Assembly: GCA_009733575.1 (NCBI GenBank)
Contig: ML769604.1
Location: 28,724-92,723, forward strand
Direction of reading: 5' to 3'
Source: Gymnopus androsaceus JB14
Lineage: Eukaryota > Basidiomycota > Agaricomycetes > Agaricales > Omphalotaceae
DNA length: 64,000 bases
Positions 46,407-58,219 of this stretch are shown piece after piece. Each line of letters begins with the position of its first letter. Position 1 is the stretch's first letter. The translations under genes were made by a program, and so were the position numbers. Under the pieces are notes generated by a model. The model saw only the letters and a list, made by a program, of their open reading frames with translations. It did not search any database and was not told where the DNA came from.

Positions 46407-47023
46407 TCATCGTCCACCCTTGCCACCCTTCATCTGCTGTTTGGATACCTTGGGCGCAGAGGCACCGGTTGGGCGCGAGGCGGGCTACAAAAGACATAAA
46501 TCAGAACGTAACCAAGCATATGGAACAGAAAGAACACACCTTGGCCTTCTTGGTCTCCTTATCCTTCTTCTCAGTCTTTGCCTTTGAAATAGCGGCTAAT
46601 CTCGCCTGGGAACGGACAGCTGCAGTCTGGTTACGCTTGGCGGCGATGGCAGCGAGGTCGGCACCGACGATGCCTCGTTGGTGCTTTACAGTCCGGCGTG
46701 AGCGCTTCTTGGCAACTTCCTCCGTGATACCCTTCTTGTGCATGCGCCTGTACACCTGTGTCCAGGCGATTTTACGTGGGTTTTTTCTCTGCAAGAAGAG
46801 GGATGCATTTTTGGAGCTGGCGAATCGGAAGACCTGGGAAGGAAGAATTTAGGGAGATGAGGGATGGAAGGCGGGTTTGACGCACTTTGCTGTCGCCACG
46901 GACGAAGATCTTACCCTTTGAAGGGTAGATACGGTAGCCGGAGAAGGAGTCAATCTCTACCTTCTATTCTCGTTGAAAAGATGATCAGTACCGGTTTTCC
47001 AAAGGATACAGAAAAATCACCAT
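46407..47023 (-). CDS. RPL24: 60S ribosomal protein eL24
   Basis: The protein reads M, then KVEIDSFSGYRIYPSKGKIF, VRGDSKVFRFASSKNASLFL, QRKNPRKIAWTQVYRRMHKK, GITEEVAKKRSRRTVKHQRG and IVGADLAAIAAKRNQTAAVR, ending KVSKQQMKGGKGGR. This is eL24 over its full length. Four exons: the first holds only the ATG (47021-47023), then 46886-46963, 46540-46833 and 46407-46484. It is a component of the large cytosolic ribosomal subunit near the inter-subunit bridge. All joins are in phase and no residue looks odd. Its intact frame shows that the window is not uniformly error-prone. Confidence 0.97.
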
Positions 47024-47686
47024 CTATAACAGAAGAAATGGCACAGGAAAAGAGTCAGCACAACAACATCCAAATTGCAGAGTCCCAAGTCATCCGTCAT
47101 CCGCAACACCAATCCAACCTTTGTCTCGTGAAATGGGTTGTTTTTCGGCTCATTCGCGAGTTCGTGGACCGGAAAGTACATTCGGACAACCTTTGGGCAT
47201 GGATTCGAGGTATTCACCTTGATTTGTTATCTTGACTCTTGAAGTCGTTCAGAAAATGGAAAGGAAAAAAGCTACAACAAGATTCGGCTCATTCGGCACA
47301 ATTAGACGCTCATCATTACTCGGGCGTCTAACTATCGATAATCCATCTACGAGTTATCGCTGTACATGTTCTCATGAATCGGGCTTCCTCGTCGACTCGT
47401 CCGTTTCTGGTCTCGCGCATACAGAACAGTTCAGTAAGCTTCATTATGTTCAATTTGGTATGGAATGAATGGGAATCCAGCCTTCAAACAACTAGAGGAT
47501 TGGTCTTTCGTCCAGCAGTCATCTGGTCTCCACCCTCCATCAGAAAATTAATATGACGTTCTGTGCTTCTCAACATTGGTATCGCACCCCGAGGTCAGAT
47601 CACTTGACGCTGAGGGTAATATTTGAGCCCACCTTTGTTAAGTACTTAAAGACGCGTCTGACCCTTTCCTCTCTCCCGGAAACACC
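47024..47686. promoter_or_regulatory. intergenic region with GH1 promoter
   Basis: No gene. From about 47340 the sequence aligns with 57890-58218 and its duplicate, which lie upstream of the two truncated GH1 copies, for example the shared stretch CAAACAACTAGAGGATTGGT. This conserved block therefore probably contains the GH1 promoter. Confidence 0.55.
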
Positions 47687-50600
47687 ATGCGTTCTCTCCA
47701 AAGTTTATCTCTTGCAATAACCGTACTTTTCAGTGCGGAAAAGGCCTTTTCGGTCGTGTCATTGACTAATACTGGTAGTAGCGTCAGTTCTACTCCCAGT
47801 ATCGTTGTCTCAAGCTCTGCACCTGCAACTGGTACTATCAGTGCAACAGCTCCTCCCATCACGTCTTTCCCTGCTCCACCAATTCCGCCACTTCCAACAA
47901 ACCCTCTCGGAATCCAAAGCTTTTCATTCCCTCCTGTTGGCTCCTTGACTCGGGACTACTCTCCCTCTGGTCTAGCTCAATTATGGGATCTGGTGGGTAC
48001 ATTCTTCCGCTGTGCACCAAATACTTACTTTCATGCCCTCTACTCCAGGTCGGCTCCGTCGAGCCTCCCCCATTCACCACCACCGTCACCCCCACCGCAT
48101 CCGTCGTACTTCCTTCTCCCCCACCAGCGTTATACCCCCAGGCATACTCAACCGGACCTAAAGATATACTCTCAGATTTGAAGCTTCCTTCTGGGTTTTT
48201 CTTTGGTGTGGCTACTGCTGCATATCAGGTTGAGGGTGCGGTGAAGGATGAAGGAAAGGGCCCGAATCATTGGGATTGGTGAGTAGCGTATCCCAGGCGT
48301 AGTGGGATCTTGGTACTGACCTTTCGATGCAGGGCCGCTCATATCCCGGGAGTGGTATGGGATAATACGACGGGTTAGTTTGCGGTGGCACTTTCTTTCT
48401 ACTCCGTGGTTGATAATACTCATTATTCCAGCGGACGTTGTCGACTTGCATTACTATCTCTACAAGGAAGACATCGCGCGTATTGCAGCGCTGGGAGTCA
48501 ACGCGCATTCGTTTTCGTGAGTCACAGTCCCAGTACCGTTTTTTGCGATGTAATTTATTCTAATGCTTCCATCCCAAGTATCTCCTGGTCCCGAATCTAC
48601 CCCTTCGGAGCAGCCGATTCGCCGGTTAACCAAGCTGGGCTTGATCATTATGCTGATGGTGCGTTGTTCAATGATAATCATATCAAACTATAAGCTCACA
48701 CACTCTCCTCATTGCTTCATTCTACAGTGATAGCATCGCATTTGCAAGCCAATATAACCCCAGTAGTTACACTCCGTAAGACTCTGACATACTTCCTTCT
48801 CCGAACAACTCTAATATATTGTACTACGTATATAGTACACTGGGACCCACCTCTCGCTCTAGCAGCTTATTACGGTGGATTTACTTCCCCAGAGATTGTT
48901 GACGATTTTGTCAAGTACGTCCGCCAACTCCTACGAATACTTATTGCTGAATCGATATACTTTTTTCTAGCTACGCCAAGACGGTTTTCACTGCGTACAA
49001 TGGCTCGGTTCATACTTGGTAAGTAATATAAGCAAACATACAGATTCTACTCTCGCTGGCTTGAATTTACTGTTATTTACCTAGGTACACCTTCAACGAA
49101 CCTCGACCTTTTTGTTCGGAATATTCAGGGGCTCCTTTCAGTGGGTTCCTTCCGATGTTCCCCCATCGCCAGTTACATATATATAATTTTTACAGATGCT
49201 ACCCTCGCACCCGGAGTCAACAGTTCAACGGCAGAGTATCACTGTACTTATCATGTTTGTAAGTGAACCGCCTTTACTACACGACTCCGAAGTTCATCGA
49301 CTGACTCCTCTTTTATGTAGTGAAAGCACACGCCGGAGCTGTAAAAGCATTCCGAGAAATGAACATTACAGGAGAGATTGCTTTTAAGAACGATGATTAT
49401 GTGTACGTATTCTGCTGTTTTCCACAGGTCCACTGACGCTGATTGATTCACTTCGTTTTCCCTTCTTCCCCTCTTCGTTCCTCTCCCCATTTTCCACTTC
49501 GAATTCTTTATTTTTGTCCCTGGTCCTGGACACGCAGAGGAATTCCTTGGCGTGAAGGCAACGCAGAAGACATCGCCGCCGTCGAAAGACACGTTGCCTT
49601 CCAAATAGGTATCTTCAGTGATCCCGTTTACACCACAGGCGACTGGCCACAAATCGTGAAAGACACTCTTCCGCCGGATTTTCTCCCTCGGTTTACAGAG
49701 GAGGAACAGAAGGATCTCTTGGGTGGGTCTCCTGTGGGGTTTGATTTACACTGGAATTAACCCCTCGACTATCTATGTACCTACCTAGGCTCTGCAGACT
49801 TTTACGCTACCGACGCATACAGGACATTTTTCAACGCCGCTCCCCTCGATGGCCTTGACGCATGCGTAAACAACACTGCACATCCCAACTGGCCGACGTG
49901 TAACATCGAGGTGGCATACGACTCCATCCCAGGTTCAGGCTGGGCAGTAGGTCCTGCATCGGACCCGCAAACTTCAGATTGGTTGTTCGCTACGCCACAG
50001 TGGTTTAGACATGCAATGGAGGAGATTCATAGGAGGTGGCCAACGAATAAGATCGTGAGTTTTACTGGATGTTTTGATTTTGTTTTTATTGACCTCCTTG
50101 CGTCGTCGGCGTCGATTGTCTACAGATGCTTTCAGAGTTTGGCTTCACGCAGCCCTTTGAAGGGAGCAGAGTCCCTAATGAGATTTATATCGCTACCGAT
50201 GACCCTGATCGAACTAGTGCGTTGTTTGACTTCTTTCCTTCCTTTTCCTTCGAAATAATAAAACCTTTCCGCACCTTTTGCACAGACTACTTTATGAGCT
50301 ATCTCAGCGAGCTCTTACTCTCGATAAACGAAGATGATATTCCGTTGGCTGGTGCTTTTGCCTGGGGTATGTTTCGAGTGCTATGATGCCAAATTCCTTA
50401 CAACTAATTGTACGCTATAGCAATGGTCGACAATTCCGAATGGACCAGCGGAGAGAGTGCTAGGTATGTCATGATCGTTTTGCATGCTCCGCCGAGGTCG
50501 CTTATATTGAATCATTAGGTTCGGAATCCAACATGTCAATTACTCAACGCCTATGCTTGATAGGACGTTCAAGAGGTCTGCGTTGGCATTGTGTGAGTTC

Positions 50601-50690
50601 CCTTCGAAGCTTCAAATTCCTGTGATATTGTTTACTTAGGAACATGGTCGATGCTTCACAGCGGAGTTCTTCCAAGCACATTTACCCTGA
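47687..50690 (+). CDS. GH1 beta-glucosidase, secreted
   Basis: The signal peptide starts MRSLQSLSLAITVLFSAEKA. A Ser/Thr/Pro-rich stretch follows (about residues 25-110). The GH1 barrel starts at LPSGFFFGVATAAYQVEGAV, then KDEGKGPNHWDW, DVVDLHYYLYKEDI, LGVNAHSFSISWSRIYPFG and VHWDPPLAL. Acid/base: YTFNEPR (Glu codon 49098-49100). Nucleophile: MLSEFGF (Glu codon 50135-50137), a variant of the usual TENG seen in a fungal GH1 branch. It ends AFAWAMVDNSEW-TSGESARFG and SEFFQAHLP. About 15 exons join cleanly with short introns. GH1 enzymes release glucose from cellobiose and other beta-glucosides; the signal peptide suggests action outside the cell. Two dead partial copies of its promoter and 5-prime exons lie at 58218 and 61230. 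Confidence 0.93.
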
Positions 50691-51281
50691 AGGCTGAAAG
50701 GGCGATGGAGTTGTATAAGTTGGAGAAATGTAATTGTATGTATATAGGCCACGTACAACTTTGTTCTGGAAATACTCAATGTTGATGGTATAATGGTTAT
50801 ACATCTGTGCGTGCAAGATTTGGGTTCAACTTGCTACTGGAAATATTGCTGGCCTTGACACCCTTATAAGTTATTCTTTGAATTTTTGCAGCCTGTATGC
50901 ATGGACAGCATTGCCCAACAACCCAGGGTTTTTGTTTGATAATACAGTTAGTAAATGAAAAATTCATATATTTTCAAGTAAGTATGTAAATAGAGAAGAT
51001 TGAGAAGTAACAATGATAGAAACAAGTAGTAATTTCATTTGCAAGTGAATAGCGAGTCAAAAAAACATTTGTTGGACTTCAGTCCTCAATACAACGGAAC
51101 CATTCTTCCCCATATACACAATCTTCAAGGGATATCTTGTTGTGTCCTTTTCGAGATATAATGCATGGATTTTGTGGCCTACATAATGCTTTACGGAACT
51201 GGGGAGGAATCCAGATTATACCATGGGGAAGATTGGGAAAGAAAATCCAGCCATCACTGGATAGATGCCAGCTGTTGTGTG
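50691..51281. other. intergenic between convergent genes
   Basis: AT-rich gap between the 3-prime ends of the GH1 gene and the STAND receptor. A degenerate tRNA-like stretch near 50788-50840 was considered and rejected. Nothing else seen. Confidence 0.4.
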
Positions 51282-54200
51282 CTACATATCTAGGTAAACA
51301 CCAACTATGAACAGAAAAAAAATTGGGACACTACCTTGGAAAGATTGGTGGTGGTGTATGTGTGTGTTACATATTGGAAACTCAGTGTTGACATCCCATA
51401 TCCTTATTGTGTGATCATCTGACCCAGACACAATTCTAGTTCCGTCAGGTGAAAAGGCTACTGACTGAACTGAATCTTGATGACCTTCCAAAGGATCACC
51501 TATCTGGGTGCCCATAGTTGCATCCCAGATCCTTATTGTGTGATCACCTGACCCAGACACAATTCTAGTTCCATCAGGTGAAAAGGCCACTGAAAAAACT
51601 GAATCTTGATGACCTTCCAAAGCATCACCTATCTGGGCATCAGTAGTTGCATCCCAGATCCTTATTGTGCAATCATCTGACCCAGACACAATTCTAGTTC
51701 CATTGTGTGAGAAGGCCACTGACCAAACTGAATCTTCATGACCTTCCAAAGGATCACCTATCTGGGTACCAGTAGTTGCATCCCAGATCCTTATTGTGCG
51801 ATCATCTGACCCAGACACAATTCTAGTTCCATCAGGTGAAAAGGCCACTGACCAAACTGAATGTCCATGACCTTCCAAAGGATCATCTTCCAAAGGATCA
51901 ACTATCTGGGCATCCCAGATCCTTATTTTGTGATCATCTGACCCAGACACAATTCTAGTTCCATTGTGTGAGAAGGCCACTGACCAAACTGAATCTTCAT
52001 GACCTTCCAAAGGATCAACTATCTGGGCACCCGTAGTGGCATCCCAGATCCTTATTTTGTGATCATCTGACCCAGACACAATTCTAGTTCCATTGTGTGA
52101 GAAGGCCACTGACCAAACTGAATCTTCATGACCTTCCAAAGGATCACCTATCTGGGTACCAGTAGTTGCATCCCAGATCCTTATTGTGCGATCATCTGAC
52201 CCAGACACAATTCTAGTTCCATCAGGTGAAAAGGCCACTGACCAAACTGAATGTTCATGACCTTTCAAAGGATCAACTATCTGGGCACCCGTAGTTGCAT
52301 CCCAGATCCTTATTTTGTGATCATCTGACCCAGACACAATTCTAGTTCCATCAGGTGAAAAGGCCACTGACCTAACTGAACCTTGATGACCTTCCAAAGC
52401 ATCACCTATCAGGGCATCAGTAGTTGCATCCCAGATCCTTATTGTGTGATCATCTGACCCAGACAAAATTCTAGTTCCATCAGGTGAAAAGGCCACTGAC
52501 TGAACTGAATCTTGATGACCTTCCAAAGGATCACCTATCTGGGCACCTGTAGTTGCATCCCAGATCCTTATTGTGTGATCATCTGACCCAGACACAATTC
52601 TAGTTCCATCAGGTGAAAAGGCCACTGACTGAACCCAATGTCCATGACCTTCCAAAGCATCACCTATCTGGGCACCCATAGCGGCATCCCAGATCCTTAT
52701 TGTGTAATCACCTGACCCAGACACAATTCTAGTTCCATCATGTGAAAAGGCCACTGACCAAATTGAATGTCCATGACCTTCCAAAGGATCACCAATCTGG
52801 GCACCCATAGTTGCATCCCAGATCCTTATTGTGTTATCACATGACCCAGACACAATTCTAGTTCCGTCAGGTGAAAAGACCACTGACTGAACTGAATCTC
52901 CATGACCTTCCAAAGGATCACCTATCTGGGCACCTGTAATTGCATCCCAGATCCTTATTGTGTGATCATGTGACCCAGACACAATTCTAGTTCCATCAGG
53001 TGAAAAGGCCACTGACCAAACTGAATGTCCATGACCTTTCAAAGGATCACCTATCTGAGCACCAGTATTTGCATCCCAGATCCTTATTGTGTGTTCAAGT
53101 GACCCAGACACAATTCTAGATCCATCAGGTGAAAAGGCCACTGACAAAACTAACTTTTTATGACCTTTCAAAGGATCACCTATCTGAGCACCAGTAGTTG
53201 CATCCCAGATCTTTATTGTCTTGTCCTGTGACCCAGACACAATTCTAGTTCCATCAGTTGAAAAGGCCACTGAAGTAACATCACCCTTATGACCCTTCAA
53301 TATTATGTCAGTAATCCGATTTTGTGCTCGGGCTTCTATCCTCAAACTCCTTTTTACTTGGGGCTTACATTCCAAATCATTTTCCCAAAAAGGTATAATA
53401 CTGAGATAAAGATGTGGAGTCCTGCCTCTTACTTCTCCAGATGAAAATTGGATCAGTAAATTCCGGAGGTATTGTAAGATCGATGTTGCTTCTGATGTAG
53501 GATAACTATGCAGTAATTTCTATGACAATTTCAGTCTCTGATTTGCAATTATTCTACTATGTGGTGCTCACCTTATGCATTGAATTTATAGCTTCTCCAC
53601 AATTTGGCAGTAGACCCAGTAAGCTCATAGCTTCAATCCAATATACTCCCTTTGCCTTCAAGAACTCCTTCAGTGTCTCTATACCATTTTCTTGAAACTC
53701 AGATTGCAGGAAATGATAACTCCAAAACTGACAGGAATACTGAAGTGCTTCTCCTATATTTTCCTCAATCCTCCCATCAAAGTTAAAGACTTCCTTATCT
53801 GGTATGAATGATGAAGGAAGATTACAAATGTTAAATCTCAGTTGCTCCATTACTGTGAAACATGCCAATGTCAATTTCAGATGCTGAGATGCAGGGATGT
53901 ACATAATACCCTCAACTTGTTTGAAGGTGGTAATGAAGTCAGGGAAGGATGCATGAAAAGTAAAAATGCAGTTATTTTGATCTGAGATATAACAAACTGC
54001 TTGCAGCCTGGCAATCAGATCTATTACAAGATCCACTTCAATTTCTAGGAGCTCAGCTATAGCATTGCATGTCAATGGCTTTCCTGCAGTAATGATTGCA
54101 TAAATAATCATCCAATCATCTTCAGTCTCATAGGAGAGCCCTTCTGCTGAAATTGCATCATTCATAATTCCAGCATAAAGTTGTTTGATATCCTCAGGGT

Positions 54201-55246
54201 TGTTTCCCTGCTTAAGTGAATGTGTCAATCTTGCTTGCTGTTTTGTATGGCTGCTGACACCCTTCACAAATTTCACAACAGTTGATGCATAAATGAAAAG
54301 AGCTCCTGACAGTTCCTTAAGGGTCTGCAGCTGCTCCTCTGAAGGAGATATCTTGCTCAGTTCAGCCTTCACATAGGTGTATATATCTTGCTGGACAGAA
54401 ACTGTCCTCCACTTGATGCAAGATAAATTCTTTAACTCTGGGAATAGAACCCATGGGGCTTGGATGCATCAGTTGTAGAATTGCCTGTTCTGGGCGACTA
54501 GTCAGGAAAAACTTTAAACCAGGCAATTCCTGGTCCTGGATTGCAGATATGAGAGGTTTGAGAACCAGCGAAACATTTTCACATTCATCTAAAGCATCCA
54601 GAATAAGAACTGGTGGATATGGTGCTGTTTCTCCATTCATGACAGTCCTCCAAGGTGCAATCAGGAGAGTTTTGATTTGCTTTCCTGGATCCTTTACTGC
54701 AAGATCAGGATCTTTTTGCAAGGCATTTCTCAGTGAAGTAGCAAATATTTCTGAATATTTTGCTAGCTGGTATGCCAATGTGGGTATCACCAAACAGTGA
54801 TTCCTACACTCAGGAATTTGGCGGGAGCAGAAGAAAGTCCCAGCAAGCAAGCCTTTATGTTCTAGTCTTGTGCAAAGAGACATGGCAATTGTGCTTTTGC
54901 CTGTTCCAGCCATGCCACACATCCAGTAGCCTAATGGCACATCTGACTGAGGATTGATTGCCCATCTCTCAATGTCTGAGAGAATTTGTTCCCTTGTGCC
55001 TGGACAGCAAACCTTGCGAGAATATTTTATGCCATTAGTCTGCATCATAGAATGCCTGTGGTGAATAAGACAGCCTTCCAATGATTTCCTATCAATAGAT
55101 GAGATTTTAGTTGATCCATTGACTGCATTTCATAAACTTACTTCCAAAATTGTAGTTGATTGAGATCCATGATAAGAGAAGCTATTATATTGATCTCCTT
55201 GAACACTGTTAAACTGTGAATCATGTATTGAAAAATCTTCGAGCAT
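51282..55246 (-). CDS. STAND/NLR receptor: motif-NACHT-WD40
   Basis: Exon 1 (55246-55142) encodes MLEDFSIHDSQFNSVQGDQY and ends TTILE. Exon 2 (55088-53572) has the NACHT domain: Walker A GMAGTGKST, Walker B VLILDALDEC and FFLTSRPEQ. A winged-helix/helical region (AIITAGKPLTCNAIAELLEI) and a helical linker follow. Exon 3 (53519-51282) opens KLLHSYPTSEA, contains GRTPHLYLSIIPFW, typical of this family, then 15 WD40 repeats. Introns are 53 and 52 bp. About 1,285 residues in all. NACHT-WD40 proteins in fungi sense ligands through the repeats and trigger incompatibility or defence reactions. Two extra-base breaks interrupt it: near 55036 (GCAGACTAATGGC), just before the NACHT domain, and near 54400 (TTTCTGTCCAG), after it. 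So it is a recent pseudogene, a variant allele, or a sequence error. Confidence 0.88.
51390..53310 (-). repeat. WD40-coding tandem repeat array, 129-bp unit
   Basis: Fifteen units of about 43 codons. The consensus is GHxDSVxSVAFSPDGTRIVS then GSDDHTIRIWDATTGAQIGD. Units differ mostly at the same few positions (DDH/GDH/CDN; DSV/HSV; SPDG/SHNG). One unit is shortened (IRIWDAQIVDPLED). Larger blocks are repeated too: units around 51770-51850 and 52150-52230 are the same pair pattern. This is high internal conservation from recent unequal exchange. Confidence 0.95.
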
Positions 55247-55725
55247 TTTGCAAAGATTGCTGAAGACATGATGGTGGTTGATGTTCAAGTGATGAATGTA
55301 ACGTTGTCACACTTAGGTTACCCTTCCCACGAACTACTTGAGGGCAGGCTCTGAGGGTAATTAGAGCTTGGACTCCACACCTATCGTTGACTATGTACCA
55401 TTAATTCAGCTGCTTCATATTCAGTTAATGCAGTTGGTTTTCTATGTCGCTGGTCTTCTAGTCTCGGGTGTATCTAAGGCTTCAGTGTCAATATGGGTAC
55501 TTTACTTAACAAAAATAGACACCGAATACATTTTTTAAGTATATCCATGTAAGGATGTAGTTATCCAGTGGCTTGAACGATTCTGAACTCAGACTCATAG
55601 AGGAGGGGGGATACCGACAAAAGCAGACCCAGCTCCTGCAAGTCCGCGGTGCGTCGTTCCGGACCGGACGAGACTCGGGGCTCAATTCGTCTCTTCGTTG
55701 CTTCTTACCACGACGTCCAAATCAT
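55247..55725. other. intergenic upstream of the STAND gene
   Basis: Promoter side of the receptor gene, then unique sequence up to the left boundary of the 3-kb tandem duplication. No gene recognised. Confidence 0.45.
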
Positions 55726-57106
55726 ACACTCACTGACTCAAATCACGCTCGCAATTACATCGTAATCATCCGTCCAAATCAGCTCATTCTCTCCTCTTCC
55801 ACATCTATCGTATCGGATACTCAAACATTCCCGGGAATAAAATAATCGGTATGATTCACGGAAACGAAACTGAAAGGAGGGGGTTATCATGTAACGTAGG
55901 AGGTCGATACAGCGCGAGTGCGAGGGTGATTATGCTCTTTTCTACTATGATATGGTGAATTCTTTGATTCGGTTTATCTGGGCATAAGGAAGGGAACTAA
56001 CGATCATGTTACACTCTTGCTTGTAGATTGGTTACAGATATTCCATTCTTGTCCACTCCATTCCGCTCAACCTCGCATCGCAGCCCGACCCAGCTCAGCC
56101 ATAAACAAGAAGCCAACCACCAACCAGTGTCACGAATCACGGATGCTGCTAGAAGTTGGAATCGATTCGTAGGCCCATTGCTCAGTCTATAAACCGCATG
56201 GATGGATAAATATACACGTCGTAGATGAGCAGAGAGAAGCAGGGTTTAGGCTGACAAACCAGTTGTTGCAAAGCAAGGCGAGCGGCGGATGGGTATGGGT
56301 ACGGCTTCGGGTCTACACGTCCTTCCTTTGACAACTGGCACCAACCAATCACTCCAAACCGGAGATTCGGACTGGTCCTCCCTCACGCCATCGATGCGTC
56401 CTCAAGTCTGGAGTCGGATGGACGCGTCCGCCTCTCAGGTCCGTACTCAACTCAGCACTCTACTTCATCACTCGAACCCACTTCCCCTACATCCCCTAAC
56501 ATCTTACACCGTTCAGTGGATTGGATTGACTCGTTACTTCTGCTGGTACCCGGTATATATACCTCTTATGTCAAGTCCCCATCAACGTCGACGTCGTCTT
56601 CCGTCTTTCGTCTTTATGTCGCATCGTATCTCAAGATTCACCCAGTCCAACACTGATAATGATATAATAAGGACTGATAATCTTTAACCATTGAACGGTT
56701 GTTCTGCTAGAGTGCAGCGAGCTACAGCAAGTGCAAGTACTGTGTCGATATAAAAGTATGGACTCAAGAGTACGAGCAGCTAGATCCGGATAAGCATCGG
56801 ACCCGGGAAGTGGTTGAACAGCGTTGAGAGTGAGCTGGGGGTGAGCAAACCGAGCGGATTAAATGATTCAACTTCAGTGAGCGACGTTGATTCAGGAGAG
56901 TGAAAAAGACATCTGTCGGATTTAATTGCATTGAAAAACAACTCATTACCACGACCTGATGCGTGAAATCAAAAAATCATAACATGCATCTCAGTACTCC
57001 ATCTCCTGGCTGAGAGTCGAACTCACCTTTTGCGCGATTACTCCGATGTATGACAAGCGCGACATATATATTACCAGAGAGTTAAAACTACAACATGTAT
57101 GTCGTC

Positions 57107-57560
57107 CTAGTAGAGTTCACTTCTACACTCTAATACAGCTTCATCCCATCTTTCACTCCCTACTCCTGCCGCGACGATAAACAGATCCGTCGGGTCATAC
57201 ACGCTCTTCACTTCTCTAGCCGTTCATAATTTGGTCCGTTAAACGTTACCCGAAAGTCCGGTTCCAATTTATCCACTTCATCGGTATATGGACCCACTAT
57301 CTTCACCTGCGAGAGCAACCAAAGCAGCTCGTTGCATGCCGGTACTAAAAAGTTGCTCTTGTTCGAGTACCTCGGGTACGCGGGACGTGCCGTTCCAGGG
57401 AGTTGAAGATGATTATCTTGATACAGTAATTAAAGGACAGTTAGTCAAGGAACGAATACGAAAAAGTACAAACTCGCATGCGTACATGGGTTTCGGCAGT
57501 TTCCAGGCAGGATTGAGAGCAGAACTTATGTTTGCGTTTTCCGATACTTGACCTCCGCAA
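57107..57560 (-). pseudogene. 3-prime remnant of BBE-type FAD-linked oxidase (unit A)
   Basis: The minus-strand reading gives SALNPAW, then [27 protein letters not shown], and [20 protein letters not shown] with stop at 57107. This is the C-terminal berberine-bridge-enzyme segment of FAD-linked oxidases. A frame shift lies between YERLE and VKSVYDP, and the part after NPAW is out of frame too. No N-terminal FAD domain is present. So it is a decayed fragment; the shift is shared by both tandem units and therefore predates the duplication. Confidence 0.7.
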
Positions 57561-58219
57561 CCATATTACCGAGGATTCTGTTACCAGCGATCGGATTAAT
57601 TCAACTAGCTAGAACGAAAAAAAAAAAAAAAAACACCACTCACTGCTCTGAAATATCCAAATTGCACAACAGCCTCAAGTCCAAGTCGTCCAAGCCAATT
57701 CAACCCATTCTTCGACTTTTCCCACTTATTTCTTGATTTCAATCCAGAAAATCCATAGAGACGAACAGATGAGATGTTCTGAAGCGAAAATGAGTGAATA
57801 CGAGAATCTCTGTCTTGCTCTTGCTGAAAGTGAAAGAAAAAAGTTAGACGCTCATCGACGCCATTTTGCTTTTCGACATGACATCTACGAGTTGTCGCTG
57901 TACATATTTCCATGATCATCGGGCTTCTTCATCGACTCGTCCGTTTTCTGGTCTCGCGCGTTCATGCACAGAAAAGCAGCTCACTGCTCAGGAAGCTGTA
58001 ATCGTGTTCAATTTGGAATGGAATGAATAGGAATTCAGCCTTCAAACAACTAGAGGATTGGTCTTTCGTCCAGCAGTCGTCTGGTCTCCTTCATGTATAT
58101 TGGAAGATTATAAATTGACGTCCTGTAGTTGTCAACGCTAGTATCGCACCCCGAGGTTAGATCAATTGAAATATTTACTTAAAGACGTGTCTGACCCTTT
58201 CCTCTTCCCCAAAAGCATT

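Noticed and set aside
50788..50840. tRNA-like sequence (TGGTATAATGG and GGGTTCAACTT)
   Set aside because: A-box and B-box resemblance only; the anticodon and T stems do not pair and the loop lacks the U at position 33. At best a degenerate fragment.
53572..55088. Programmed frameshifting in the STAND gene
   Set aside because: No slippery heptamer or downstream structure stands out; sequence error or mutation is simpler.
56289..56687. 132-codon ORF repeated in both tandem units (also 59301-59699)
   Set aside because: It is identical because the whole 3-kb unit is duplicated; no family signature, low-complexity composition and no independent sign of coding.
57010..57090. T-arm-like GAGAGTCGAACTC, possible minus-strand tRNA (also near 60022)
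   Set aside because: Four pairs in the T stem, but no matching acceptor stem or D arm could be found upstream.
57288..57551. 87-codon plus-strand ORF in the tandem unit
   Set aside because: Overlaps the minus-strand FAD-oxidase remnant, which explains the open frame.
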